NCBI GenBank assembly: GCA_964250765.1
Contig: CAXUHF010000002.1
Coordinates: forward strand, 49,674-113,673
DNA length: 64,000 nucleotides
Origin: JBBQVS01 sp964250765
Lineage (GTDB): Bacteria; Chloroflexota; Ktedonobacteria; Ktedonobacterales; Ktedonobacteraceae
Direction of reading: 5' to 3'
Below the pieces are notes generated by a model. It saw nothing but the letters and a program-made list of their open reading frames with translations, was not told where the DNA came from and searched no databases. Shown here piece by piece: positions 51,544 to 59,323 of this stretch; within the stretch, counting starts at the first letter, position 1; each line of letters opens with the position of its first letter. The position numbers and the translations under genes were made by a program.

Positions 51544-52234
51544 CTAGGCTGCTGAGAGATTGAGGACTTGACGTACAATCTCCTCATCTGAGGCTATAGT
51601 TATCTGACGAAAAAGTAGAGTGAGCATATCAGGCTTGTTAATTTGTTTCACCTGCCTCGCTGCCAACTCTGAAAGGGCAGGGAAACGTAACTCTACTGTT
51701 GTGACCAATGCAGCCTGTAGTGCCTCGACTTTCCCCTTCGCTTCGCCTTCGGCAAGCCCTTTCGCTTCGCCTTCGGCTCTGCTTTCTGCACGAATCCTTT
51801 TTATTTTGGAATTTTCTTCCCACAACTGGTCATACATATTCAGTTTCTCCTGTATTTTGTTCTTCTCCTGTTGCGGCACAGTATCGGTTCGCTCTAGGAA
51901 TATTTCCATCCAAATCAGTTATTGCGATAGTGCTATTTCATCTTCTTTGTACAACTTTGCCAATTCGTCTAACACTTGCCCAATTAAACTATAACTTGTA
52001 CCACGCATTGCGGGTAGTAATGGATACATACAAGCGATATGATTTTTACGAACTGTTCAGCTTCTAATGTAAACAGTGGCAATACCTGAAAGTGAAACGT
52101 CAGAATCTCATTTCGTTTAGTTTTGATATGTAAAGGTGACTCAGCTAATTTGGCGCGAAATGGATAAACAATGATTGAGATAACTGGTAGCTCATGGTCA
52201 TGATACAATATAGCATTGCAAATATTGAATATGT
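51544..52234 (-). pseudogene. Decayed PD-(D/E)XK transposase-like (Rpn/YhgA-type) protein
   Basis: Three pieces read as one protein: NAILYHDHELPVISIIVYPF up to EAEQF, then after a frame change VLDELAKLYKEDEIALSQ, then after an in-frame stop (TAA near 51921) MEIFLERTDTVPQQEKNKIQ to the end. The end has EGEAKGLAEGEAKG repeats and a Leu-rich tail, typical of the C-terminal region of Rpn-like nuclease-transposases of Chloroflexota and cyanobacteria. The frame change lies near 52030-52060. The N-terminal catalytic part is absent, with the remnant abutting the nagD-like stop at 52235. Confidence 0.65.
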
Positions 52235-53062
52235 TTATTGTAAGTCTTGCATAACTGCAGCCAGATTCTCGTAGACATGTTCAGGGGTAAATGGTGAGAT
52301 TTCCAGGTCTTTGCGGCTGTCTTTGCCAGAGAGGACAAGCAGAGTGTGAGTCTTTGCGGCTAAGCCACCAGCGATGTCGGTATCGAGACCATCGCCGATC
52401 ATGACTGTTTCGTCTGGCTGACTATTGAGGGTACGCATAGCTTCTTGTAGAAGAGTGGGTTGAGGCTTGCCAACAACCTCCGGCTTTGTACTGCTAGAGG
52501 CTTCAATGGCAGCCACCATCGCACCACATCCAGGAATGATATCACCCTCGATAGGAAGTAAAGGGTCACGATTGATGGCAATAAAGGCGGCACCACCACG
52601 TATCGCAGTCACTGCTCCTGTAAGCTTCTTATAGTCGAATGTGCGGTCAAGGCCAACGAGGACGGCTTCGGCAAGATGACTTGCGGGAGATGCGGGATTG
52701 GCAGGTACTTTCTCTGGCTGTTGCTCTTGCTCGAACACATGAAGGTCGTACGATCTGACAATCTCTAGTAGAGGTTGCTCACCTACAACATAGATTGTTC
52801 CGTTAGGGAAGCGACGCGCAATATTTTTGACTGCCGCTTGAGCTGCACCAAGCACGTGTGAGGCATCGGTATCAATGCCAAGACGTGCAAGTTTGGCTAT
52901 GACCTGCACCTCACTAGCGAACGAGTTGTTGGTGAGAAAAAGGTACTTCTTGTGCGTTTTGTCTAGCCATGCAATAAATTCTTTTGCGCCAGGAAGCAGG
53001 GTTTCGCCTCGATAGACAACGCCATCGAGGTCAATGAGATAGGTCGTGTATGATGGTAGCAT
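52235..53062 (-). CDS. HAD-IIA family phosphatase (NagD/AraL-like)
   Basis: The ATG at 53062 follows the dnaA stop by 5 nt, and the family pattern starts 10 residues later. The 275-residue product has motif I YLIDLDGVVYRGETLLPGAK, motif II YLFLTNNSFAS, the C2 cap region (residues 85-195) and motif III/IV KPQPTLLQEAMRTL, VMIGDGLDTDIAGG. The nucleophile Asp and second Asp are present. Members dephosphorylate sugar phosphates, nucleotides or glycolytic by-products. It is the last gene of a ridA-dnaA-nagD-like operon. Confidence 0.92.
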   Translation of the reverse strand: MLPSYTTYLIDLDGVVYRGETLLPGAKEFIAWLDKTHKKYLFLTNNSFASEVQVIAKLARLGIDTDASHVLGAAQAAVKNIARRFPNGTIYVVGEQPLLEIVRSYDLHVFEQEQQPEKVPANPASPASHLAEAVLVGLDRTFDYKKLTGAVTAIRGGAAFIAINRDPLLPIEGDIIPGCGAMVAAIEASSSTKPEVVGKPQPTLLQEAMRTLNSQPDETVMIGDGLDTDIAGGLAAKTHTLLVLSGKDSRKDLEISPFTPEHVYENLAAVMQDLQ

Positions 53063-53067
53063 GAATT

Positions 53068-54594
53068 TTAGTCTCTCAGGAGTTGTTCGCGGATGGCGAC
53101 AATCTCGCGCCGTAGGGCGGGATTGAGATTGACATCGCGTTCTATCTTTTCGCAAGCGTGTAGTACTGTGCTGTGATCGCGTCCACCGAAGAGTTGTCCG
53201 ATTTCCAGCAATGATGCCTGTGTTTCTTGACGCATGAGATACATCGCAATTTGACGTGGTGTCACGATATGTTTATCGCGTTGTTTACCACACATTTCGT
53301 CTAGCGAGACGTGATAATATTCTGCGACTGCTTCCGCAATCTGCTTGCTTGTCAAACGTGACTCACGTGCATCGTTGCCCAGTGAAGACATGGCGGCACG
53401 AGCGACATCCATTGTCAGATCGGTACGGTGCAGTTGTTGATAGGCCATTAAGCGGTTCAGACAGCCCTCAAGTTCACGAATATTTGTTTGCACTCGACCA
53501 GCGATATACGCAATGATGTCATCAGGCACTCGGTAGCGCAACAGGTCAGCCTTGACGCGCAGAATAGCCATACGCGTTTCAAGGTCTGGTGGCTGAATGT
53601 CCGCAATCAGACCCCACTCGAAGCGCGAACGGAGTCGCTCTTCCAGGCTGACAATAGCCTTTGGCGGTCGATCACTACAAATCACAATCTGCTTGCTCAT
53701 TTCATGCAAACTATTGAATGTATGAAAAAACTCTTCCTCCGTCGATTCTTTGCCTGCGATAAACTGAATATCGTCTACCAGCAGAATATCAACTGAGCGA
53801 TACTTGGCGCGAAACTCTTCTGTGGTACGATAGCGAATAGCGTTGACAATCTCATTGGTAAATTGTTCTGATGAGACATAGAGTACTGCTAAACCTGTAT
53901 GTACGCCTTGATGACCAATGGCGTGTAGCAGGTGTGTCTTGCCCAAGCCTACGCCACCATACAGGAAGAGGGGATTGTATGACTCACCAGGGGCTTCGGC
54001 AACTGCGAGCGATGCTGCATGGGCAAGACGATTGCTATTACCGACAATAAAGGCATCGAAGGTATAGCGGGGATTCAGGCGATTATGCATAAGAATATTC
54101 GCCCTCTGCTCGTTATCCCACTCCTCTAACGAATCAATTGAGTTTGTACGCATGTAACGAAGCTCTGGTTGTATTGGTGCCACTGCACTCGGCTTGGCAT
54201 CGTAGTAGGCATAGTTACTTTGTTCATAATCTGCTGGCGATATATTGTTCTCAAATGCGTCTGTTCTAAACTCTTGCTCTCTAGTATGTTCTTCATCGTG
54301 TTGTGCTACTGTCACCGTCATAATCGTAACATGCTGTCCCGTCACTTCCATCAGAATATCTTCGAGAGAGCGACGCCAGCGCGTATTGATGACATCACGG
54401 GCAAGATCATTGGGGACTTGCAGCACAAAGTACGCCCCAGGCTCCTGTGAGTCAGCATCAATATCGTCGGTTGTGGCATTTTGCATTGTGGAAAGCTGCG
54501 CTTCTTGTAGCCATGCTTTTGAGGCTGCATCAACAGGCGTTTCTTCCAGGCGTTCGAGCGTATCATGCCAAATAGTAGCAGTGTTCACGATCAT
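53068..54594 (-). CDS. dnaA: Chromosomal replication initiator protein DnaA
   Basis: DnaA binds DnaA boxes and melts the replication origin. The 508-residue product has domain I at 1-90 (IWHDTLERLEETPVDAASKA), a variable acidic domain II of about 90 residues, and the AAA+ domain III with Walker A GGVGLGKTHLLHAI near residue 208, Walker B VDILLVDDIQFIAG and sensor region VICSDRPPKAI. Domain IV has the DNA-binding helix-turn-helix, VTPRQIAMYLMRQETQASLL and the signature GGRDHSTVLHACEKI. All motifs are intact. It lies between ridA and a nagD-like gene, not beside dnaN or rpmH, and no cluster of DnaA boxes was seen nearby. Confidence 0.96.
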   Translation of the reverse strand: MIVNTATIWHDTLERLEETPVDAASKAWLQEAQLSTMQNATTDDIDADSQEPGAYFVLQVPNDLARDVINTRWRRSLEDILMEVTGQHVTIMTVTVAQHDEEHTREQEFRTDAFENNISPADYEQSNYAYYDAKPSAVAPIQPELRYMRTNSIDSLEEWDNEQRANILMHNRLNPRYTFDAFIVGNSNRLAHAASLAVAEAPGESYNPLFLYGGVGLGKTHLLHAIGHQGVHTGLAVLYVSSEQFTNEIVNAIRYRTTEEFRAKYRSVDILLVDDIQFIAGKESTEEEFFHTFNSLHEMSKQIVICSDRPPKAIVSLEERLRSRFEWGLIADIQPPDLETRMAILRVKADLLRYRVPDDIIAYIAGRVQTNIRELEGCLNRLMAYQQLHRTDLTMDVARAAMSSLGNDARESRLTSKQIAEAVAEYYHVSLDEMCGKQRDKHIVTPRQIAMYLMRQETQASLLEIGQLFGGRDHSTVLHACEKIERDVNLNPALRREIVAIREQLLRD

Positions 54595-54605
54595 TTCTCC
54601 CGCAG

Positions 54606-55019
54606 CTAAACTTGGTCACCAGCAACAACGGCGACGCACTCAATTTCGACGAGTGCTTTGCGTGGCAACTCGACAACCGCAATAGTTGAACGTGCGGGCT
54701 TCGTCTCCTGAAAATATTCTGCATAGACCGTATTCATGGCTTGAAAGTCACTCATACTTGTGAGAAAAACGGTTGTTTTCACCACATTATTAAGGGAAGT
54801 TCCAGCACTTTCCAGGACCGCTTGCAGGTTTTGAAAGACACGGTGTGTTTGTGTTTGCACATCGTCTCCAACAAGCTGACCGCTCGCAGGGTCAAGCGCG
54901 ACCTGACCGGAGGTATATACGAAGTCGCCATAGCGAATTGCCTGGTTATACGGACCGATAGCAGCAGGTGCTTGTGAGGTATTGATAGCTGTAACTGATG
55001 AGATTGAATTATGTTCCAT
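54606..55019 (-). CDS. ridA: RidA-family enamine/imine deaminase
   Basis: The 137-residue product matches YjgF/RidA: QAPAAIGPYNQAIRYGDFVY, TSGQVALDPASGQLV, QTHRVFQNLQAVLESAG, and the active Arg in ETKPARSTIAVVELPRKALV with the final Glu in IEC. RidA hydrolyses the 2-aminoacrylate-type imines formed by PLP enzymes. GGAAATGC precedes the ATG. It ends 11 nt before the dnaA start and likely shares its transcript. Confidence 0.93.
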   Translation of the reverse strand: MEHNSISSVTAINTSQAPAAIGPYNQAIRYGDFVYTSGQVALDPASGQLVGDDVQTQTHRVFQNLQAVLESAGTSLNNVVKTTVFLTSMSDFQAMNTVYAEYFQETKPARSTIAVVELPRKALVEIECVAVVAGDQV

Positions 55020-55096
55020 AAAGCATTTCCATTAAAACGGTCTACAAGAGGCAAAAAAGCCTTATTAACAATAAAGAAACGTATAGAAGAGACGAG

Positions 55097-56071
55097 TTAA
55101 GACGAGTATGGGCGGCGTCCTAATGGCGGTACTTGATTTTTGCCGTCTGCGCTCATCGAATATCCCCTGGAATATGGCCTTGCTGGTTGCGCTACCTGAT
55201 TGCCACGCGCGAGTTCACGAGCACAATTGCGTAGTGCCTGCTGCATCTCGGCGGCGGAATCGAAGCGGTCCTCAGGCTCTTTCTCCAACACGCGCAGCAC
55301 AAGTTGTTCAAGGATGGGTGGAATGGCAGGATTTCGGGCGCGCAGTGATGGTGGATTTGCCGACGCGTGCTGCATAGCGATAGAGACAGCTGTCGGACCA
55401 ACAAAGGGTGGCTGTCCGGTTAGCATTTCAAACATGACCACGCCCAGCGAATACAGATCAGAAGACGCGGTGAGGGTCTCGCCACGCGCTTGTTCGGGCG
55501 AAAGATAATCGGCAGTGCCAAGCACAATACCACTATTGGTCAAGCCTGCATCTTCCGCGACGCGCACGATACCGAAGTCTGTCAGTTTCACCAGTACACC
55601 ACGATCAATGATGCCACTGGATGGGCCGCCATTGAGGACAAGCATAATATTTTGAGGTTTGATATCGCGATGAATGAAGCCGCGTGCATGAGCGACTTGT
55701 AAGACGGAGCACACCTGTTCCGCGATCTCTATGGCCTCACGAGCCTGGAGATTTCGCCGTTGCCCGACCAGTTGCTTTAATGTCGGGCCTGGAATGTACT
55801 CCATGACCAGAAAATAGTGTCCGGCTTCCTCTACAAAATCGTAGATAGTGACGGCATTGGGATGCGCAAGTGCGGCGGCGGCGCGAGCTTCGCGGCGGAA
55901 GCGTTCGACTGCGCGCGTATCGTTTTTGTCCAGGGAGCGCAATACTTTGATTGCTACGATCCGCTCGACGCGATTATCCCAGGTTTTGTAGACGCTCGCC
56001 ATACCACCTGTCGCAATATGTTCGCGTATCTCATACCTGCCTGCAATAGGTTTGTCTCCAAATTGATTCAA
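55097..56071 (-). CDS. Cytosolic Ser/Thr protein kinase (canonical Hanks type)
   Basis: The start is TTG at 56071 with GAGGTGG 5-6 nt upstream. Residues 12-275 of the 324-residue product form a complete kinase: IATGGMASVYKTWD, Lys in IVAIKVLRS, FIHRDIKPQNIML, LTDFGIVRVA, GTADYLSPEQARGE, and an insert GGPSSGIIDRG between the catalytic loop and DFG. The C-terminal tail of about 45 residues is basic and Pro-rich with no TM helix or outer domain. All catalytic residues are intact, unlike the two pseudokinases in this window. Its substrates are unknown; the FHA protein at 45114 is one plausible reader of its products. Confidence 0.93.
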   Translation of the reverse strand: MNQFGDKPIAGRYEIREHIATGGMASVYKTWDNRVERIVAIKVLRSLDKNDTRAVERFRREARAAAALAHPNAVTIYDFVEEAGHYFLVMEYIPGPTLKQLVGQRRNLQAREAIEIAEQVCSVLQVAHARGFIHRDIKPQNIMLVLNGGPSSGIIDRGVLVKLTDFGIVRVAEDAGLTNSGIVLGTADYLSPEQARGETLTASSDLYSLGVVMFEMLTGQPPFVGPTAVSIAMQHASANPPSLRARNPAIPPILEQLVLRVLEKEPEDRFDSAAEMQQALRNCARELARGNQVAQPARPYSRGYSMSADGKNQVPPLGRRPYSS

Positions 56072-56140
56072 CGTTCCACCTCAAACAACCTGGGTAGTGT
56101 AATGACATGTCGTGTCAGTCGCTAGTATACCATTAATGTA

Positions 56141-57364
56141 TTATGGCGTCCAGAACGGGCGAGAATCTCCGTCGATACCACCAGAAGTCAGTTGTACAGG
56201 ATTGCCCTGTATCTTGTACGTGCCTGTCTTACTATTAGATGCGACTGTAGCAAGCCAGATATTATACTCGTTATTTGTGTAGCTCAGATAGGCTATTTGT
56301 TTTCCATCAGGGGACCACACAGGCTGACTGACAAATTGTTGTGTCAGCAAACGTGATGACCGCTTATACGGTGCCAGTGCTTCTTGCATAACCGTCGGGT
56401 TGTTTGGGTCGCTTGTCACATCCTGCTGTGGAAGTGGCATAACGTACAGACTCATCTGACTATTGCTTTCACGTCGTATATACGCGAGAGAATTTCCATC
56501 GGGCGCGAAGGCTGGTTGTATATTCTGTACCGTTGTATCGTTCGGTGTAAGTGCAACCGATGGGTCGAAGCCTGAGCCTTCAGTACCAGGGCTATATTTG
56601 CCGGGATTATTAGCGATCGCATTGGCATTTTCAAGATACACCTGAATGACTTGTTTTGTGCCTGTCTTGTCATAGGTATAATGCGTATACACAATCTGGT
56701 CTGGATGCCCTGGACGGTATGTTGCATCACGATTGCCACCATCCCCATAATCAGCATACGCGACATCCTGCGGTTTGCTCGTTGGCTTGCTTAATGGGAC
56801 CGCGAATACCTGTAAGTCAAGCATGGGTGCATCTTGTCCTGTTGCGCTATACCAATCCTCTTTTTCAAGATCGCTCAAAAAAAGTATTTTTGTGCTATCC
56901 GCCGACCACATAGGTTGGGCATACCAGTAGTACGTATTTTTAATAAACGCGCCATCCTGGTAAAATTTACCTTGCCCACTACGTAGGGGAGTCCAGGAGC
57001 CTCCCTGTACTGGTTTATATACGAGGTCGGAGTAGTTTTTGTAACGTATGACGGCGGCAATCCACTTGCCATTTGGCGAAATAGCGGGGTCACGGAAATC
57101 GTTGTTCGTCGTGATCTGTTGCACTTCGCGTTTGCCATTCAGCGCGAAAAGTGTACGCCCCTGCGTGAAATACAGTGTGCCTTTGAAGAGAAAAGAGTCC
57201 TGGTTGATACCGATACTATGTTTCGGGTCAGTATGGACCGTCTTGAAATTGCCTGTACTGCCACCGACTCCGTTATCACCTCCAAGACCCAGACAACCCT
57301 GTAATCCAAAGGCCAGGAGGAGCAGCAAGAGATACCAGGGAGAAATACGTCGCTGCTGTATCAT
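56141..57364 (-). CDS. TolB/PD40-like beta-propeller lipoprotein
   Basis: The ATG at 57364 has AAAGGA about 9 nt upstream and begins a lipoprotein signal peptide: MIQQRRISPWYLLLLLLAFG then lipobox LQGC, so Cys near residue 24 would be lipidated. The 407 residues carry WD40-like PD40 repeats: ISPNGKWIAAVIRY, WSADSTKILFLSDLEKED, FAPDGNSLAYIRRESN, WSPDGKQIAYLSYTNNEYNI. This fits a six- or seven-blade propeller outside the membrane. Such proteins bind partners or ligands; the role here is unknown. Confidence 0.85.
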   Translation of the reverse strand: MIQQRRISPWYLLLLLLAFGLQGCLGLGGDNGVGGSTGNFKTVHTDPKHSIGINQDSFLFKGTLYFTQGRTLFALNGKREVQQITTNNDFRDPAISPNGKWIAAVIRYKNYSDLVYKPVQGGSWTPLRSGQGKFYQDGAFIKNTYYWYAQPMWSADSTKILFLSDLEKEDWYSATGQDAPMLDLQVFAVPLSKPTSKPQDVAYADYGDGGNRDATYRPGHPDQIVYTHYTYDKTGTKQVIQVYLENANAIANNPGKYSPGTEGSGFDPSVALTPNDTTVQNIQPAFAPDGNSLAYIRRESNSQMSLYVMPLPQQDVTSDPNNPTVMQEALAPYKRSSRLLTQQFVSQPVWSPDGKQIAYLSYTNNEYNIWLATVASNSKTGTYKIQGNPVQLTSGGIDGDSRPFWTP

Positions 57365-57399
57365 GATGTGTTTTTCCTTTATTGATTCATCCTGTAACG

Positions 57400-57423
57400 G
57401 TAGGGGCAGCAATTCATTGCGCC
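57400..57423. repeat. Degenerate GTAGGG-type palindrome upstream of the lipoprotein gene
   Basis: GTAGGGGCAGCAATTCATTGC has the same frame as the GTAGGGACCGAT repeats: GTAGGG, then a short stem around TT. A loose right arm may lie at 57435-57458. The copy is 35 nt upstream of the lipoprotein start codon. Confidence 0.4.
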
Positions 57424-57493
57424 TACGGACGAGCGAAGCAATGTCCGTTCCCTGCGTAGCTACCAGATGCATCGTTACGTACTGCTTTTTAAC

Positions 57494-58027
57494 TTAGGCA
57501 AGAAGTTTGTAAAAGAAGATGGTTGCATCTAAAGAACCCCTAGCACTCCGAGCATAAGAGGGAATGACACCAGCTTCAATATAGCCTAACTTTCTGTAAA
57601 GCTGTTCCGCAACATCTCCATGTCGCGTATCCAGAACGAGTAATGTCCGTTCACGCTCCTGTGCTACTTTTTCGATTGCCTGCATCAAAAGCTTTCCAAT
57701 GCCTTGCTTGCGCTGGCTTTGTAATACAAACAACTTTTGAACTTCTGCTCGATGTCTCGCATTAGGTTTGGTTGCTAGTTCTAATTGTACTGATCCTACG
57801 ATGTACCCTGCGTAACGAGCAACCATAAGTACACATACCTGTTGCGCGACCTTATTCAGAACTGAGTTCCAATATGCACTGCTTTCCTCTTCGCTAAGTG
57901 GAGGAAGAAAGCCGACCGAAGCTCCACTTGCTACACTATCTATGAGCAGTGTATTGAGTTCGGAAAGAACTGCATGTCCTTGTTGGGTGGTTAGTACGTC
58001 AACTGAAATAGACGATGTGTTGTTCAT
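57494..58027 (-). CDS. GNAT-family N-acetyltransferase
   Basis: The 177-residue product has the GNAT fold: motif A with AEVQKLFVLQSQRKQGIGKL (the R-x2-x-G-x-G/A acetyl-CoA loop) near residue 105, VARYAGYIVGSVQLEL in strand 4, and the C-terminal LDTRHGDVAEQLYRKLGYIE. AAGGGC precedes the ATG. The family acetylates small molecules, antibiotics or proteins; the acceptor cannot be read. The closest pattern is the single-domain group that modifies amino acids or small amines. Confidence 0.9.
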   Translation of the reverse strand: MNNTSSISVDVLTTQQGHAVLSELNTLLIDSVASGASVGFLPPLSEEESSAYWNSVLNKVAQQVCVLMVARYAGYIVGSVQLELATKPNARHRAEVQKLFVLQSQRKQGIGKLLMQAIEKVAQERERTLLVLDTRHGDVAEQLYRKLGYIEAGVIPSYARSARGSLDATIFFYKLLA

Positions 58028-58141
58028 AGATGCTCTGCCCTTGTTATGCTAATAACGTATGTGCTGCTTTCTTTCATAATACCATAGGTGTGTAAATGCG
58101 TAGAAAATTTTGTTTGCTACTGGTTTGACAAAAGGTTTCCT

Positions 58142-58405
58142 CTATTCCTCATCTGGTATGAGGTTGCCGGGTTGTGCTGCGTAGAGAGTGGTATAGCCGC
58201 AGTTGATACAAGAAACGGTCGCTACTTCAGATTTGTTTGACTGACCTGAAAACAATCCTCCTAATCCTATCACTCGATCAGGTTGCCTCAGTTGTAGCTC
58301 ATTCCTTTCCATTCCTACCAGAGGATCGATGTTAAGCGTAGTTCTAACACGTTGGCCTCCACATTCAGGACAAGGTTTGAGTGATGACTGTGTTTTATTG
58401 TGCAT
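58142..58405 (-). CDS. Small zinc-ribbon protein
   Basis: The 87-residue product starts at the ATG at 58405, which has GAGGAAA 5-8 nt upstream; the first ATG 12 nt before lies inside a hairpin. It has a two-pair zinc ribbon, CPECGGQR near residue 12 and CINCGYTT near 67, separated by a loop of about 50 residues. Such ribbons bind nucleic acid or serve as metal-stabilised hooks. A near-perfect stem-loop ends directly before its ribosome site, so translation may be controlled. No family name can be given. Confidence 0.7.
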   Translation of the reverse strand: MHNKTQSSLKPCPECGGQRVRTTLNIDPLVGMERNELQLRQPDRVIGLGGLFSGQSNKSEVATVSCINCGYTTLYAAQPGNLIPDEE

Positions 58406-58415
58406 ATGTTTCCTC

Positions 58416-58459
58416 ATTTTCTATATTGTCTTACTACATAGTAAGACGATATAGAAAAT
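58416..58459 (-). promoter_or_regulatory. Near-perfect 21 bp stem directly before the ribosome site of the zinc-ribbon gene
   Basis: Arms 58416-58436 and 58439-58459 are complementary with one mismatch and a 2 nt centre. On the minus strand the stem ends one base before GAGGAAA. This can be a cruciform operator or an RNA element that masks the ribosome site. Confidence 0.65.
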
Positions 58460-58621
58460 ACATTCTCCAATACAAAAATTATTTAACCTTCGCTTAGTCA
58501 TCACTTTACAGGTTTCTAAGGTTCGCTTAACTATCCACTAATCAGGAAGTGCTAGCCTTGTATTGGGACATATCGTACACTCATATCCCTCATGGATGAG
58601 AGAAATAAAGGCACTCCTTGT

Positions 58622-59086
58622 ATGCGCATAGCTATTATTACTGAAAACTTCTTGCCTAAACTGGATGGCGTCACACGCACGCTCGCAAAACTGCTGGAAC
58701 ACCTTCAATTGACTGGACACGAGGCAATGCTACTCGGACCCGATAGCGGGATGGAAGAGTATGCAGGAGCAGAAATTGTCGGCACGGCTGGCTTACCCTT
58801 TCCCTTCTATCCCGAATTGAAATTTAACTTCTTCCGCCCATTATTTATGCGGAAGCTTGATGAGTTTCAACCAGATATCATTCACCTTGTCGATCCCGTT
58901 ATTCTNNNNNNNNNNNNNNNNNNNNNNNNNNNNNNNNNNNNNNNNNNNNNNNNNNNNNNNNNNNNNNNNNNNNNNNNNNNNNNNNNNNNNNNNNNNNNNN
59001 NNNNNTCATGGTATGAAGCGATGGAGTGTCTTGTGCGTGGCTATCAAGAGGTTGTGGAGTCAACGCGCCCACTGGTCGCAGCATAG
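58622..59086 (+). CDS. Family 4 glycosyltransferase interrupted by a scaffold gap
   Basis: The visible N-terminal 95 residues match the GT4 start: MRIAIITENFLPKLDGVTRT, LLEHLQLTGHEAMLLGPDSG, and PDIIHLVDPVI before the gap at 58906. The 27 residues after the gap (SWYEAMECLVRGYQEVVEST) fit the last helix of the same family and end in a stop at 59086. GT4 proteins need about 380 residues, so roughly 250-280 residues, or 750-850 bp, are missing although the gap is written as 100 N. The nucleotide-sugar donor site lies in the gap. Relatives with this start are lipid-linked mannosyl- or glucosyltransferases. Confidence 0.75.
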   Translation: MRIAIITENFLPKLDGVTRTLAKLLEHLQLTGHEAMLLGPDSGMEEYAGAEIVGTAGLPFPFYPELKFNFFRPLFMRKLDEFQPDIIHLVDPVIXXXXXXXXXXXXXXXXXXXXXXXXXXXXXXXXXXSWYEAMECLVRGYQEVVESTRPLVAA

Positions 59087-59100
59087 ATTCTCTTTCAATA

Positions 59101-59161
59101 AAAAAGTTGATGACGTTCTCGATGTGTACTTTGCACACATCGAGAACGTCATCAACTTTTT
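59101..59161. terminator. Bidirectional terminator (27 bp perfect stem)
   Basis: Arms 59101-59127 and 59135-59161 are complementary over 27 bp with a 7 nt loop. A runs on the left and T runs on the right give a terminator on both strands. It lies between the gapped GT4 gene and the convergent 36-residue ORF. Confidence 0.85.
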
Positions 59162-59271
59162 TATTTCTTTTCTTCTTGGCGTGCCTGGATGAATGAAAGG
59201 ACCAGTGATCCAACAAGGGTGCCAAGCAATACAATTTCCATTGTGCTAAATGTGCGTTTTTTCTTTTCCAT
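59161..59271 (-). CDS. 36-residue single-TM protein
   Basis: AGGAG lies about 8 nt before the ATG at 59271. The product reads MEKKKRTFSTMEIVLLGTLV followed by GSLVLSFIQARQEEKK: a basic N-terminus, one TM helix (residues 11-28) and a charged tail. It ends at the terminator and follows the GT39-like gene by 52 nt on the same strand. It may be an accessory subunit of that transferase or a free-standing small membrane protein; no family is recognised. Confidence 0.6.
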   Translation of the reverse strand: MEKKKRTFSTMEIVLLGTLVGSLVLSFIQARQEEKK

Positions 59272-59323
59272 TGTATATTCTCCTAATGTAGGGTTCTCAT
59301 TCATTATAGACGTTTATCTTACC

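Noticed and set aside
54595..55100. Replication origin near dnaA
   Set aside because: No cluster of TTATCCACA-like boxes or AT-rich unwinding element was seen around dnaA.
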